From NCBI GenBank assembly GCA_902363255.1, contig CABIZO010000001.1, positions 620,001-684,000 of the forward strand: a stretch of 64,000 nucleotides of DNA. The letters are read 5' to 3'. The position numbers and the translations under genes are program-made. Below are positions 34,943-43,655 of this stretch, one piece after another. Under the pieces are notes generated by a model. It saw nothing but the letters and a program-made list of their open reading frames with translations. It did not search any database and was not told where the DNA came from. Source of the stretch: Peptostreptococcaceae bacterium (GTDB lineage: Bacteria; Bacillota; Clostridia; Peptostreptococcales; Peptostreptococcaceae). How positions within the stretch are numbered: position 1 is the first letter of the stretch; each line of letters starts with the position of its first letter.

Positions 34943-36298
34943 ATGAAATTAATAACAGAATTTTTATTTGATAGAGACAAAAGAGTTTATTATCAAGAAC
35001 AACTATTAAAAGAAAATCAAGACAAAACTTTGGTTACAATTAGAATAAACTATCCAGGAATAGAAAAATCAAACTATATAACTGATGATATTGTTAATAT
35101 TATTTATGATGAGATTAATACTTATTATGGGAAATATATAGTTTTTAAACATAAATATAAAAATAAAGAGGGAATAATAGGTCATTTATTATTTGATTTA
35201 GATTTTGTAAATGTAAAGAAATTAATGATTAATATAGAAGAAGAGCATATATTGGGAAGATGCTTGGATATAGATGTGTATACGCTTAAAAATGAAAAAG
35301 TAATAGGTATCTCAAGATCTGATTTATTTAAAAAGGCAAGAAAATGTTTTATATGTGAACTAGATGCAAAAATTTGCTCTAGAGCACAAACTCATAGTAT
35401 AGAAGAAATAAAAGCTTATTTTGAACATTTATATAAAAAATATAAAGAAATAGACAAAGAAATTGAGTTTTTATCTTATGAAGCATCACAAATTGCGCTA
35501 AAATCAATGATAAGTGAGGTATCGACTTTTCCTTCGTTTGGTTTAGTGTCTCCAGTTAGTTCTGGCTCACACAAAGATATGGACTACTATACTTTTTTAA
35601 ACAGTGCATTTGCTATAACTCCTTATTTGAAAAAAATGTTTCAAATAGGATATAGCTATCATAGTCCGAAAGATATATTTGATGCTATTAGAAACACTGG
35701 AAAAACATGCGAAGAAAAAATGTTTGAAGCAACAAATAATATTAATACTCATAAGGGTATGATATTTTTGATGGGAATCACAATCGCAGCTATGGGCAAA
35801 ACTTTATATGAAAACATGAAATTTGATGATATACGATCAATAATAAAGCTTATGGTGCAAGATATATTAGATGATTTTAAAAGTTTAGATAAAAAACATA
35901 ATTTGACTCATGGAGAAAAATTATACTTAGAATACGGATTTACAGGAATAAGAGGACAAGTAAAAGATGGTCTTTCTGTATTATTTGATAATATAATAGA
36001 TAAGTATAGTGATAGCGAGTTAAAGGAGAATGATTTATATACTCAAATATTAATAGAACTTATGTCTATAGTAGAAGATAGTACTATAGTTTATAGGCAT
36101 GATATAAACACCTTAAGAAAAGTACAAGAAGATGCTAAAGAGCTATTAAATCTAGGAGGAGTATTTACTGAAGCTGGTAAGACAAGATGTAAAGAGTTAG
36201 AAGAACTTTATATAAAGGAAAATATAAGCCCTGGAGGATGTGCTGACTTACTGGCTATAAGCATATTATTACTTAATGCAAAAAAAATAATATTTTAA
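34943..36298 (+). CDS. citXG: CitX-CitG fusion: prosthetic-group transferase and synthase for citrate lyase
   Basis: The 451-residue protein joins two activities. Residues 1 to about 165 match CitX, which transfers the phosphoribosyl-dephospho-CoA group to CitD (GRCLDIDVY and the CFICELDAKICSRAQTHS region). Residues 170-451 match CitG, which makes the precursor from ATP and dephospho-CoA (SFGLVSPVSSGSHKDMDYYTF, THGEKLYLEYGFTGIRGQ-type region, SPGGCADLLAISILL). Such fusions are known in other anaerobes. The start at 34943 has no good ribosome site. A strong terminator closes the unit. Confidence 0.93.
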   Translation: MKLITEFLFDRDKRVYYQEQLLKENQDKTLVTIRINYPGIEKSNYITDDIVNIIYDEINTYYGKYIVFKHKYKNKEGIIGHLLFDLDFVNVKKLMINIEEEHILGRCLDIDVYTLKNEKVIGISRSDLFKKARKCFICELDAKICSRAQTHSIEEIKAYFEHLYKKYKEIDKEIEFLSYEASQIALKSMISEVSTFPSFGLVSPVSSGSHKDMDYYTFLNSAFAITPYLKKMFQIGYSYHSPKDIFDAIRNTGKTCEEKMFEATNNINTHKGMIFLMGITIAAMGKTLYENMKFDDIRSIIKLMVQDILDDFKSLDKKHNLTHGEKLYLEYGFTGIRGQVKDGLSVLFDNIIDKYSDSELKENDLYTQILIELMSIVEDSTIVYRHDINTLRKVQEDAKELLNLGGVFTEAGKTRCKELEELYIKENISPGGCADLLAISILLLNAKKIIF

Positions 36299-36303
36299 AT
36301 ATA

Positions 36304-36349
36304 AAAAATCCCATTATAGTTTATTAAAATCTATAATGGGATTTTTTAT
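36304..36349 (+). terminator. Terminator after citXG
   Basis: Arms AAAATCCCATTATAG and CTATAATGGGATTTT flank an 11-nt loop and run into six T. Confidence 0.93.
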
Positions 36350-36397
36350 ATTTATATAATTTTAATTTCTAACTAATGATTGTGAAAAAATTTAAAT

Positions 36398-37081
36398 TTA
36401 TTTATCAAATTCTTGTAAAACAACATCTAGAGAATCGTATAGATGTTTTTTGATTATCATTTCTGCCAAGTCCCTATCACGTTCAACTATAGATTTTATA
36501 ATTTGTCTGTGTTCTAATATTGCTTTTTTTCTTCTTTTACAATCTTCTATAGAGATAGTTCTGAATCTATGAAGATAATTATTTAAATTAGATATCATAT
36601 TTGGCAATATTTTCATTTTACTTAAATCGTAAAGTTGAGAATTAAACTGGCTAAATAATTTTACTACTTCATCAATATCGTTTTCTAAATTTGCTTTTTC
36701 TGTATCATCTAATAATTTTGTTATTCTATCGACATCTGATTGAGTGACATATTTCATAGCTTCTGTTGCTACTAATAATTCTAGAGAACTTCTTATTTTA
36801 TAAATTTCAATAACATCTTCTTTTGTTATTCTGTTAACAACAACACCTAATCGAGGAACGTATTTTACTAATCCCTCACTTTCTAGTTGTTTTAGTGATT
36901 CTCTAACGGGAGTTCTACTTATATTAAGTCGATCAGAATATTCCTTTTCTATAAATCTTTCTCCCACAGGAACTTTGTTTTCAATTAATGTTTTTCTTAT
37001 ACTTTCATAAACTACTTCTTTTATAGGCCTATTTTGTGATAAATCAGTATTATATACAAATTCATCCATCCAATTTTTCAT
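36398..37081 (-). CDS. GntR family (FCD-type) transcriptional regulator of the citrate island
   Basis: The 227-residue protein has an N-terminal GntR winged helix (about residues 20-85, SDRLNISRTPVRESLKQLES) and an all-helical FCD effector domain after it. Some metal-ligand histidines of FCD proteins are visible (EHRQI, KKHL), but the usual FH near residue 130 reads FN. In other citrate fermenters a GntR protein (CitO in Enterococcus) controls cit and oad genes. It lies exactly between the cit and oad blocks, divergent from oadA, which suggests the same task. GAAAGGA precedes its start. Confidence 0.87.
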   Translation of the reverse strand: MKNWMDEFVYNTDLSQNRPIKEVVYESIRKTLIENKVPVGERFIEKEYSDRLNISRTPVRESLKQLESEGLVKYVPRLGVVVNRITKEDVIEIYKIRSSLELLVATEAMKYVTQSDVDRITKLLDDTEKANLENDIDEVVKLFSQFNSQLYDLSKMKILPNMISNLNNYLHRFRTISIEDCKRRKKAILEHRQIIKSIVERDRDLAEMIIKKHLYDSLDVVLQEFDK

Positions 37082-37129
37082 AACTTTTTCCTTTCAAATA
37101 AATATATTGCAGTTACCTAGTTTAAATTT

Positions 37130-37165
37130 TGGAAACGGTTTTACATATAAATAAAATCGTTTTCA
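37130..37165. promoter_or_regulatory. Paired cre-like (CcpA) sites upstream of gntR
   Basis: TAAAATCGTTTTCA (37152-37165) matches the cre consensus TGWAANCGNTNWCA at all but one position. TGGAAACGGTTTTA (37130-37143) matches with two differences. Together they also form a larger inverted repeat around ACATATAAAT. They lie about 50-85 bases upstream of the gntR start, consistent with carbon catabolite control; binding is inference. Confidence 0.55.
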
Positions 37166-37335
37166 ACTTATACAGACAAATAGAAATGTTTTCATGATTA
37201 TTAGCTTATACACTTGATAAATATTAATTCATAAATACACGATATAAGACATCAATATAATATAAAAAAATAAATTTCATCAATATAATACAATAAAAAA
37301 CAAATTTAGACAAGTAAAAAGAACACTAAAAAAAC

Positions 37336-37364
37336 TTGGTATAAGATAATTTGATATATATAAT
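37336..37364 (+). promoter_or_regulatory. Sigma-A promoter of the oad operon
   Basis: TTGGTA, a 17-base spacer and a perfect TATAAT, 97 bases upstream of oadA. Confidence 0.72.
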
Positions 37365-37460
37365 AAATTATGCATAAGAAAACGGAATAACTTAAAGGAA
37401 GCATTGTAGAAGAATGATGAAAATGTTATTCCAATATATTTATGGGAGGATGATGATAAG

Positions 37461-38861
37461 ATGAGTAAGTTAAAAATAACTGAAACGGCGCTGAGAGATG
37501 GACATCAATCCCTAATAGCTACTAGGCTTAGGACAGATGAAATAATACCAATCTTAGAAACTATGGATAAAGTAGGATACTACTCAATGGAAGTTTGGGG
37601 AGGAGCTACATTTGACTCGTGTATACGTTTCTTAAATGAAGATCCATGGGAAAGACTTAGACTTATAAGAAAACATGTTAAAAATACAAAATTACAAATG
37701 TTACTTAGGGGTCAAAATTTATTAGGATATAGACATTATGGAGATGACACAGTAGAGAGATTTATAGAACTATCTATAAAAAACGGAATAGATATAATAA
37801 GAGTTTTCGATGCTTTAAATGATGTTAGAAACTTAGAAGAGTCTATGAAGGCTATAAAAAAATATAATGGACATTGTCAATGTGCAATATCTTATACAAC
37901 AAGTCCAGTTCACACAACTGAGTACTATGTAGAACTAGTTAAAACTATGGAAAAAATGGGTGCGGATTCTATATGTATAAAAGATATGGCAGGAGTTTTA
38001 ACTCCATACAATGCATATGACTTAGTTAAAAAATTAAAATCTGCTACTAAATTACCAATAGAGCTACACACTCACTGTACAGGTGGAATAGCAGAAATGA
38101 CATATATGAAAGCTGTTGAAGCCGGTGTAGATATAATAGATACAGCTATATCACCACTTAGTGGAGGAACAAGTCAGCCACCAACAGAGTCTATGGCAGT
38201 AACTTTAGAAGAAATGGATAGAAATCCAAAATTAAATATGGATGCTCTCTTAGAAGTAGCTGAATACTTCAAACCAATAAGAGACAAATATATGGAAGAA
38301 GGAATATTAAATCCTAAAGTATTATTAACAGATCCTCAAACTCTAAAATACCAAGTTCCAGGAGGAATGTTATCTAACTTATTATCTCAAATGAAACAAC
38401 AAGGTGCAGAAAGCAAATACGAAGAAGTATTAAACGAAGTACCAAGAGTTAGAAAAGATTTAGGATATCCTCCACTAGTTACACCACTTAGTCAAATGGT
38501 TGGAACTCAAGCATTATTCAATGTTTTAACTGGTCAAAGATATAAAATGGTTCCAAAAGAAATCAAAGACTATGTAAAAGGATTATATGGACAATCTCCA
38601 GCTGATTTAGATCCAGAAGTTAAGAAATTAATAATCGGTGATGAAGAGGTAATAACAGTAAGACCTGCAGATTTAATAGGGTCAGAATTTGAAGCTATGA
38701 AAGAAGAAATAAAAGACTTAGCTCAAAATGATGAAGATGTATTAGCTTACGCTTTATTCCCACAAATAGCTCCAAAATATTTAGAATCTAAATACAACAA
38801 ATCTACAAAAGTAGAAGAACAAGTAGAAAGTAATATAACATACATAGAAGTTACTATGTAG
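37461..38861 (+). CDS. oadA: Oxaloacetate decarboxylase alpha subunit (carboxyltransferase)
   Basis: The 466-residue TIM-barrel carboxyltransferase moves CO2 from oxaloacetate to biotin. Motifs include TETALRDGHQSLIATR, WGGATFD, IKDMAGVLTPYNAYD and ELHTHCTGG (metal ligands). It ends after the carboxyltransferase and conserved PYC_OADA domains without its own biotin domain. The carrier is a separate gene at 39195. Ribosome site GGGAGGATGATG. First gene of oadA-oadG-carrier-oadB. Confidence 0.95.
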   Translation: MSKLKITETALRDGHQSLIATRLRTDEIIPILETMDKVGYYSMEVWGGATFDSCIRFLNEDPWERLRLIRKHVKNTKLQMLLRGQNLLGYRHYGDDTVERFIELSIKNGIDIIRVFDALNDVRNLEESMKAIKKYNGHCQCAISYTTSPVHTTEYYVELVKTMEKMGADSICIKDMAGVLTPYNAYDLVKKLKSATKLPIELHTHCTGGIAEMTYMKAVEAGVDIIDTAISPLSGGTSQPPTESMAVTLEEMDRNPKLNMDALLEVAEYFKPIRDKYMEEGILNPKVLLTDPQTLKYQVPGGMLSNLLSQMKQQGAESKYEEVLNEVPRVRKDLGYPPLVTPLSQMVGTQALFNVLTGQRYKMVPKEIKDYVKGLYGQSPADLDPEVKKLIIGDEEVITVRPADLIGSEFEAMKEEIKDLAQNDEDVLAYALFPQIAPKYLESKYNKSTKVEEQVESNITYIEVTM

Positions 38862-38877
38862 AGAATAGGTGGTTAAT

Positions 38878-39147
38878 ATGCAAATAACATTTATGGAAGC
38901 AATCTCAATCACTATATCAAGTATGGTTATAGTTTTAGCTACTTTAGGGTTAATAGCCTTAATATTAGGTTCGTTTAAATTTATATTTAAACCAGAAACA
39001 CCTCAAGCTAAGGCATCACCTGCTGTAAATAAAGTGGTAGAAGATGATGAAGAAAAAATAGTTGCAGCCTTAGTAACATCTATAGTAGCTGCAGAACAAG
39101 CTCAACACACTAACTTCCATGTTAGAAATATAAGAAGAGTAAAATAA
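38878..39147 (+). CDS. oadG: Oxaloacetate decarboxylase gamma-type subunit
   Basis: The 89-residue protein has one N-terminal membrane helix (about residues 8-34, ending GSFKFIFKPETP), a short Ala/Pro linker, and a C-terminal part with EEKIVAALVTSIVAAEQ and a basic end. This fits the OadG family, which anchors the alpha subunit to the membrane beta subunit. ATG 38878 follows AGGTGG; the in-frame GTG at 38869 overlaps it. Its position between alpha and the biotin carrier supports the call. Confidence 0.82.
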   Translation: MQITFMEAISITISSMVIVLATLGLIALILGSFKFIFKPETPQAKASPAVNKVVEDDEEKIVAALVTSIVAAEQAQHTNFHVRNIRRVK

Positions 39148-39194
39148 TTTTTATTAAAGACAATAAAAAAGCAAAGAATGAAAGGGAGATAAAA

Positions 39195-39542
39195 ATGAGT
39201 ATAAAAACATATAACGTTAAATTAAATGGAAAAATTTATGAAGTAGAAATAGAAGAAGTTAAAGAAGGTCAAAAACCAAGTATGTCTGCTGCACCAGCTC
39301 AAACTACAGCAGCTGCACCAGCAGGAGAAGGACACGAAGTAGTAGCACCTTTACAAGGAAGTATGTTCAACATACTAGTTAAAGAAGGACAAATGGTTAA
39401 AAAAGGTGATGTATTAGCAGTATTAGAAGCTATGAAAATGGAAAACGAAATAGTTTCGCCAGTTGATGGAAAAATATCAGCTATACATGTAGAAAAAGGA
39501 CAAAACGTAAATCTTGGAGATACAATATTAAAAGTAGCATAA
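39195..39542 (+). CDS. Biotin carboxyl carrier protein of oxaloacetate decarboxylase
   Basis: The 115-residue protein has an N-terminal small domain, an Ala/Pro linker (about residues 30-46) and a biotinyl domain with the biotin lysine in EAMKMEN (Lys81). It shuttles carboxybiotin between OadA and OadB. In Klebsiella this domain is the tail of OadA; here it is free, as in many clostridia and in methylmalonyl-CoA decarboxylase. Ribosome site AAAGGGAG. Confidence 0.94.
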   Translation: MSIKTYNVKLNGKIYEVEIEEVKEGQKPSMSAAPAQTTAAAPAGEGHEVVAPLQGSMFNILVKEGQMVKKGDVLAVLEAMKMENEIVSPVDGKISAIHVEKGQNVNLGDTILKVA

Positions 39543-39570
39543 GTAAAAACAGCTTAAGGAGGTACATGAC

Positions 39571-40704
39571 ATGGGTCAAATGATATTAGATTTCATAATG
39601 GAATCAGGATTCGCACAAATGGACATTAAACAAGTAATAGTTATAGCCTTAGCTTGCTTTTTCTTATACTTAGCCATAGCAAAGGGGTATGAACCTTATT
39701 TATTAATACCAATAGCAACTGGTATGTTATTAGCAAATATGCCAGGTGTAGATTTAATGAAAGCAGCAACAGATAGTGATAAAGGTGGATTATTCTACTA
39801 TCTATACCAAGGAGTTAAGCTTGGAATTTATCCGCCATTAATATTCTTATGTATAGGAGCGGGAACGGACTTTGGGCCGATGATAGCAAATCCTAAAACA
39901 ATGTTACTTGGAGGAGCTGCACAGTTTGGAGTATTCTTCGCATTTCTTGGAGCTGTAGCTTTAGGGTTTACAGGACCAGAAGCAGCATCAATAGGTATAA
40001 TAGGTGGAGCAGATGGACCTACTGCTATACAAACAACAGGCGCACTAGCGCCACACTTATTAGGAACGATAGCTCTAGCAGCATATTCATATATGGCATT
40101 AGTTCCAGTTATCCAACCACCAATAATAAGAGCTCTTACAACTAAAGAAGAAAGAGCAATAAAAATGGAGCAAACAAGACCGGTTTCTAAAAAAGAAAAA
40201 ATAATATTCCCAATAGCAGTTATGATAGTTGTTATAGGATTACTTCCTACAGCTGCACCACTTGTGGGTATGTTAATGTTTGGGAACTTATTAAAAGAAT
40301 CAGGTATAGTACCTAAATTAGTAGAAACTGCACAAAGTTCTTTAATGTATATAATAACTATATTATTAGGATTAACAGTTGGAGCAACTACTAATGCAGA
40401 AACACTACTGAGTGTTCAAACTCTTGGGATAATAGCAATGGGACTTGTAGCCTTTGCTGTAGGAACTGCTTCAGGAGTTTTAGGTGGAAAATTAATGTGT
40501 AAATTAACTGGAGGAAAAGTGAACCCAATGATAGGTGCAGCAGGAGTTTCAGCAGTACCAATGGCATCGAGAGTTGTTCAAAAAGTTGGGCAAGAAGAAA
40601 ATCCTTCAAACTTCCTATTAATGCATGCTATGTCTCCAAATGTGGCAGGTGTTATAGGTTCTGCAGTTGCAGCAGGTGTATTATTAAAAGTATTTATGGT
40701 ATAA
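39571..40704 (+). CDS. oadB: Na+-translocating decarboxylase beta subunit
   Basis: The 377-residue integral membrane subunit decarboxylates carboxybiotin and pumps Na+ out. Conserved loops include FLCIGAGTDFGPMIANP, the Asp-containing GIIGGADGPTAI and the C-terminal MHAMSPNVAGVIGSAVAAG. This family is shared by oxaloacetate, methylmalonyl-CoA and glutaconyl-CoA decarboxylases. The OadA gene upstream and the citrate island decide for oxaloacetate. AAGGAGG precedes the start. Confidence 0.95.
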   Translation: MGQMILDFIMESGFAQMDIKQVIVIALACFFLYLAIAKGYEPYLLIPIATGMLLANMPGVDLMKAATDSDKGGLFYYLYQGVKLGIYPPLIFLCIGAGTDFGPMIANPKTMLLGGAAQFGVFFAFLGAVALGFTGPEAASIGIIGGADGPTAIQTTGALAPHLLGTIALAAYSYMALVPVIQPPIIRALTTKEERAIKMEQTRPVSKKEKIIFPIAVMIVVIGLLPTAAPLVGMLMFGNLLKESGIVPKLVETAQSSLMYIITILLGLTVGATTNAETLLSVQTLGIIAMGLVAFAVGTASGVLGGKLMCKLTGGKVNPMIGAAGVSAVPMASRVVQKVGQEENPSNFLLMHAMSPNVAGVIGSAVAAGVLLKVFMV

Positions 40705-40747
40705 TAGATGCTAATAAAATAAATACATTTGAAAAGGAAGACTTATA

Positions 40748-41233
40748 ATGATAAAGAGAGAAGAGAGAATATTGTTAAAAGCATCAAAGTATTTTGAAAC
40801 AGCATTATCAGTAATTATATTAATTCTAGTATTTCTAGGTATGATGGATTTATTGAGAACCATATATGAGGCATATATAGTAAATTTTCAGACACCTGTT
40901 GAATATAGTCAATTAAATAGCTTTTTAGCGCAAGGACTACTATTAGTAATAGGAGTAGAACTTGTTGTTATGCTTAGCTTACATGTACCAGGTGTATTGA
41001 TAGAAGTATTATTATGTGCAATTGCTAGGAAACTTATATTACTTCCAAAAACAGCAAGTATGGTGGATTTATTCCTAGGAGTTCTTTCAATAGGATTAAT
41101 ATTCGCAGTAAGAAAATATTTGTTAAGTGCAGAAGAAAAAAGCTGGAGCTTAAGCAAACTGTACAATTATAAATATAAAAAAAATAAAGATAATAAAATA
41201 GAAAATAATGAGAAAAATGTAGTCAATATTTAA
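40748..41233 (+). CDS. PsiE-like small membrane protein
   Basis: The 161-residue protein has four predicted membrane helices with the order and length of the phosphate-starvation-inducible PsiE family (GMMDLLRTIYEAY, then LSLHVPGVLIEVLLCAIARKLI-type region). The family's function is not known. It is 43 bases after oadB with a GGAAG ribosome site, so it is likely the last gene of the oad operon. The Lys/Asn-rich C-terminal tail is cytoplasmic. Why it is in a citrate operon is unclear. Confidence 0.7.
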   Translation: MIKREERILLKASKYFETALSVIILILVFLGMMDLLRTIYEAYIVNFQTPVEYSQLNSFLAQGLLLVIGVELVVMLSLHVPGVLIEVLLCAIARKLILLPKTASMVDLFLGVLSIGLIFAVRKYLLSAEEKSWSLSKLYNYKYKKNKDNKIENNEKNVVNI

Positions 41234-41554
41234 TATAATACTATTGCCTTTAAATATTTACCAAAATTAATAAGTCAGATATGTATTTATCTTATGTTGA
41301 TATTATTAAATATTAGCAAGGATTGGTACATACAAAAATATATAATGATTCCTATTTAATAAAATAGCGACCCTTGAGCAGGTCGCTATTTTATTTTTTT
41401 ATTTGTATTATATAGTTTTATCTATAGTAAATATATAAATTTATATATTTTACATTATATCTAACTCCATTTATTATATATTGTGTACAGAAATTAATAA
41501 AAAAATTAAATTATGATTTTTACATATATTGAGAAATAATAAAGGAGTAAGATT
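41234..41554 (+). other. Intergenic region after the oad operon
   Basis: These 321 bases carry only the terminator at 41361-41400 and AT-rich sequence. No other gene or element was seen. Confidence 0.6.
41361..41400 (+). terminator. Terminator of the oad operon
   Basis: Arms AAAATAGCGACC and GGTCGCTATTTT with an 8-nt loop, followed by A and a long T run. Confidence 0.95.
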
Positions 41555-42676
41555 ATGAATTATAAAATAGCTTTAATAAAAGGTGATGGAATCGGTCCAG
41601 AAATAAGCAATGAAGCAGCTAAAGTTTTAAAAGAGATAGAAAAAAATTACGGACATAAATTTGAAATAAATGAGGTTTATGGTGCAGGAGATGCAGTAGA
41701 TAAGCTTGGTGATCCTATGCCAAAAGAAACGTTAGATGCATGTATAGAAAGTGATGCAGTTTTAATAGGAAATATAGGAGGAAGTAAGTGGAACAATGTT
41801 CCACTAGATAAAAAACCAGTTAAAGCTATTTTAGAAATAAGAAAAGCTTTAAATGTCACTTCAAATTTAAGGCCTATAACTTTAAATCAAAATTTAAGAG
41901 AATTTTCACCATTAAAAGAAAGTATAATATCAAAAGGAATAGATATACTTGTAGTTAGGGATTTAGCAGGAAGTGTAATTTGCGGTGAAAAAAAATTAGG
42001 CGTTGGAAAATTTGGTAGAGAAGGTAGTGATTTAGAATACTACAATGAAGACATAGTAAGAAAATCAGCTAATAGAGCTTTTAGTGCAGCTTCTACTAGA
42101 AGAAATTTAGTATCAAGTATTGATAAATCAAATGTACTTGCAAGTTCCATGCTTTGGAAAGAAATTGTAAATGAAACTTCTGAGAATTATCCAAGTGTTA
42201 AATTAAAGCATCATTTAGTTGATACGGCAGCAATGGAAGTTATATTAAATCCAGACAAATTTGATGTTATAGTAACTACAAATATGTTTGGGGATATATT
42301 GGCAGATGAACTTAGTCAAATAACAGGAACAGCTTGTATGTTACCATCAGCAGAGCTAGATATTAATGGAAAAGGATTGTTCACACCAAATCAATTGCAT
42401 CATCCAGATGAAAGTATAATAGGAATGGATAAAGCAAATCCTATAGGTCTAATATCTTCTGTAGCTTTAATGCTGAGGTATTCCTTTGATTTACAAGAAG
42501 AAGCAGATATTATAGAAAGATCCATAGATTTGGCTATAGAAAAGGGATATAGAACTGAAGATATATTTAGCAAAGGTACAAAATTAATTGGAACCCAAAT
42601 GATGGGTGATGTAATCTGTGATTGTATAAATGAATTAGCTAGTTCAAATTCTGGAGTAAATAAAGTTGCTATCTAA
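41555..42676 (+). CDS. Isopropylmalate/isocitrate dehydrogenase-family beta-decarboxylating dehydrogenase
   Basis: The 373-residue protein is recognised by LIKGDGIGPEI at the start and TTNMFGDILADELSQITG in the C-terminal half. It is most like 3-isopropylmalate dehydrogenase, but the substrate-deciding loop reads VVRDLAGSVICGEKK instead of the usual VRELTGGIYFG, and the helix before it reads RKALNVTSNLRPI instead of ending GLYANLRP. No leuA, leuC or leuD genes are nearby. It follows the citrate/oxaloacetate island, so the substrate may be another 2-hydroxy-dicarboxylate such as malate, tartrate or isocitrate. Ribosome site AAAGGAG. Confidence 0.8.
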   Translation: MNYKIALIKGDGIGPEISNEAAKVLKEIEKNYGHKFEINEVYGAGDAVDKLGDPMPKETLDACIESDAVLIGNIGGSKWNNVPLDKKPVKAILEIRKALNVTSNLRPITLNQNLREFSPLKESIISKGIDILVVRDLAGSVICGEKKLGVGKFGREGSDLEYYNEDIVRKSANRAFSAASTRRNLVSSIDKSNVLASSMLWKEIVNETSENYPSVKLKHHLVDTAAMEVILNPDKFDVIVTTNMFGDILADELSQITGTACMLPSAELDINGKGLFTPNQLHHPDESIIGMDKANPIGLISSVALMLRYSFDLQEEADIIERSIDLAIEKGYRTEDIFSKGTKLIGTQMMGDVICDCINELASSNSGVNKVAI

Positions 42677-42702
42677 TATTTTAATAATTATATAATATAA
42701 AA

Positions 42703-42738
42703 AATGACCTATCTATTTAGAATAGAGGGTTATTTTTT
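42703..42738 (+). terminator. Terminator after the dehydrogenase gene
   Basis: An imperfect hairpin (TCTATT/AATAGA inner stem, GACC/GGTT outer stem) is followed by six T. Confidence 0.7.
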
Positions 42739-42848
42739 ATTGAAGAAAATTACAACTTATTATTGCGAAAATAAGAATAGTAAACTACTATTAAATCATA
42801 ATGTACTTCATATAATGAGGTAACTCATAAAGAGAGGTGAATAGACTT

Positions 42849-43178
42849 GTGGATTTAAATAAAGAATTGCTAAAAGGTCATATTGATACCTTAATTTTAT
42901 CTATATTAAATCAAGAGGATTCTTATGGATATGAAATAGCTAAAATAGTTAAAGATGAAACAACATTTGAACTAAAAGAAAGTACCATGTACGTTTCATT
43001 AAAAAGATTAGAATCTAAAGGGTTGATAAAATCTTATTGGGGTGATAATCAAGATTCAGGTGGTAGAAGAAAATATTACAATATAACAGAAGAAGGAAAA
43101 GATAATTTAGATCTGAAGATTCAAGAATGGAATTTTATACAAGAAGTTATGAATAAATTTTTAAATAAGGGGAAATAG
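42849..43178 (+). CDS. PadR family transcriptional regulator
   Basis: The 109-residue winged-helix protein is a short PadR (LLKGHIDTLILSILNQEDSYGYEIA at the N terminus, STMYVSLKRLESKGLI recognition helix, GGRRKYYNITEEGK wing). Such proteins usually repress a neighbouring membrane protein or transporter gene. GTG 42849 is spaced 9 bases from AGAGGTG; the GTG at 42837 is inside that site. It is 3 bases from the HAAS-domain gene, the classical PadR-HAAS pair. Confidence 0.88.
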   Translation: MDLNKELLKGHIDTLILSILNQEDSYGYEIAKIVKDETTFELKESTMYVSLKRLESKGLIKSYWGDNQDSGGRRKYYNITEEGKDNLDLKIQEWNFIQEVMNKFLNKGK

Positions 43179-43181
43179 ATT

Positions 43182-43625
43182 ATGAAGATAATAGATGAAT
43201 ATTTAAATAGATTGTATAAAGATGATGACAGTAAAGAAGCGGAAGAAATAAAAGAAGAGATAAAAGAACACCTGATTACATCTTCTAAAGAGTATATAAA
43301 TCAAGGATATTCAGAAGCGGAAGCACAAAATAAGGCAATTGAACAATTTGATGATGGTAACGATGAAAATTCATCTATAGAATTGCGTTCGATTTATACG
43401 AAAAAAATAGACGTGAGAAAAGAAAGAGTGAAGAAATTAGCAAGTATAAGGCTTAAGATGTTTAATATGTTTGGATGGTTTTTCGGTGCAGCTTGTTTAT
43501 CTGCGGCTTTGAGTTTTTATAATATAGTTCCTGCATGGTTAATTGTAGTGCTGGCAATTCTAATTATTATATTAGTTATTTTGAGCATTGTAATTTTTAC
43601 CTTAAAAATAAATATGGAAAAGTAA
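43182..43625 (+). CDS. HAAS / permease-prefix domain membrane protein
   Basis: The 147-residue protein starts with a helical HAAS-type domain (about residues 1-75, ending AEAQNKAIEQFDDG) and has two C-terminal membrane helices (about residues 95-110 and 117-140). It is almost always encoded behind a PadR regulator, as here. The family is thought to act as a signalling or regulatory membrane partner of efflux systems, but no transporter is adjacent. Ribosome site GGGGAAA. Confidence 0.82.
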   Translation: MKIIDEYLNRLYKDDDSKEAEEIKEEIKEHLITSSKEYINQGYSEAEAQNKAIEQFDDGNDENSSIELRSIYTKKIDVRKERVKKLASIRLKMFNMFGWFFGAACLSAALSFYNIVPAWLIVVLAILIIILVILSIVIFTLKINMEK

Positions 43626-43655
43626 TAAATTAATACTAGAATAGGGGGGCTAGGA

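Larger units (their letters stand above)
37082..37460. other. Divergent control region between gntR and oadA
   Basis: This 379-base gene-free region holds two cre-like sites near the gntR side (37130-37143, 37152-37165) and the oadA promoter (37336-37364). The middle is AT-rich with no other clear element. Confidence 0.65.

Noticed and set aside
37375..37396. Third cre-like site before oadA (AGAAAACGGAATAA)
   Set aside because: It has three mismatches to the consensus including core positions, so it is not convincing.
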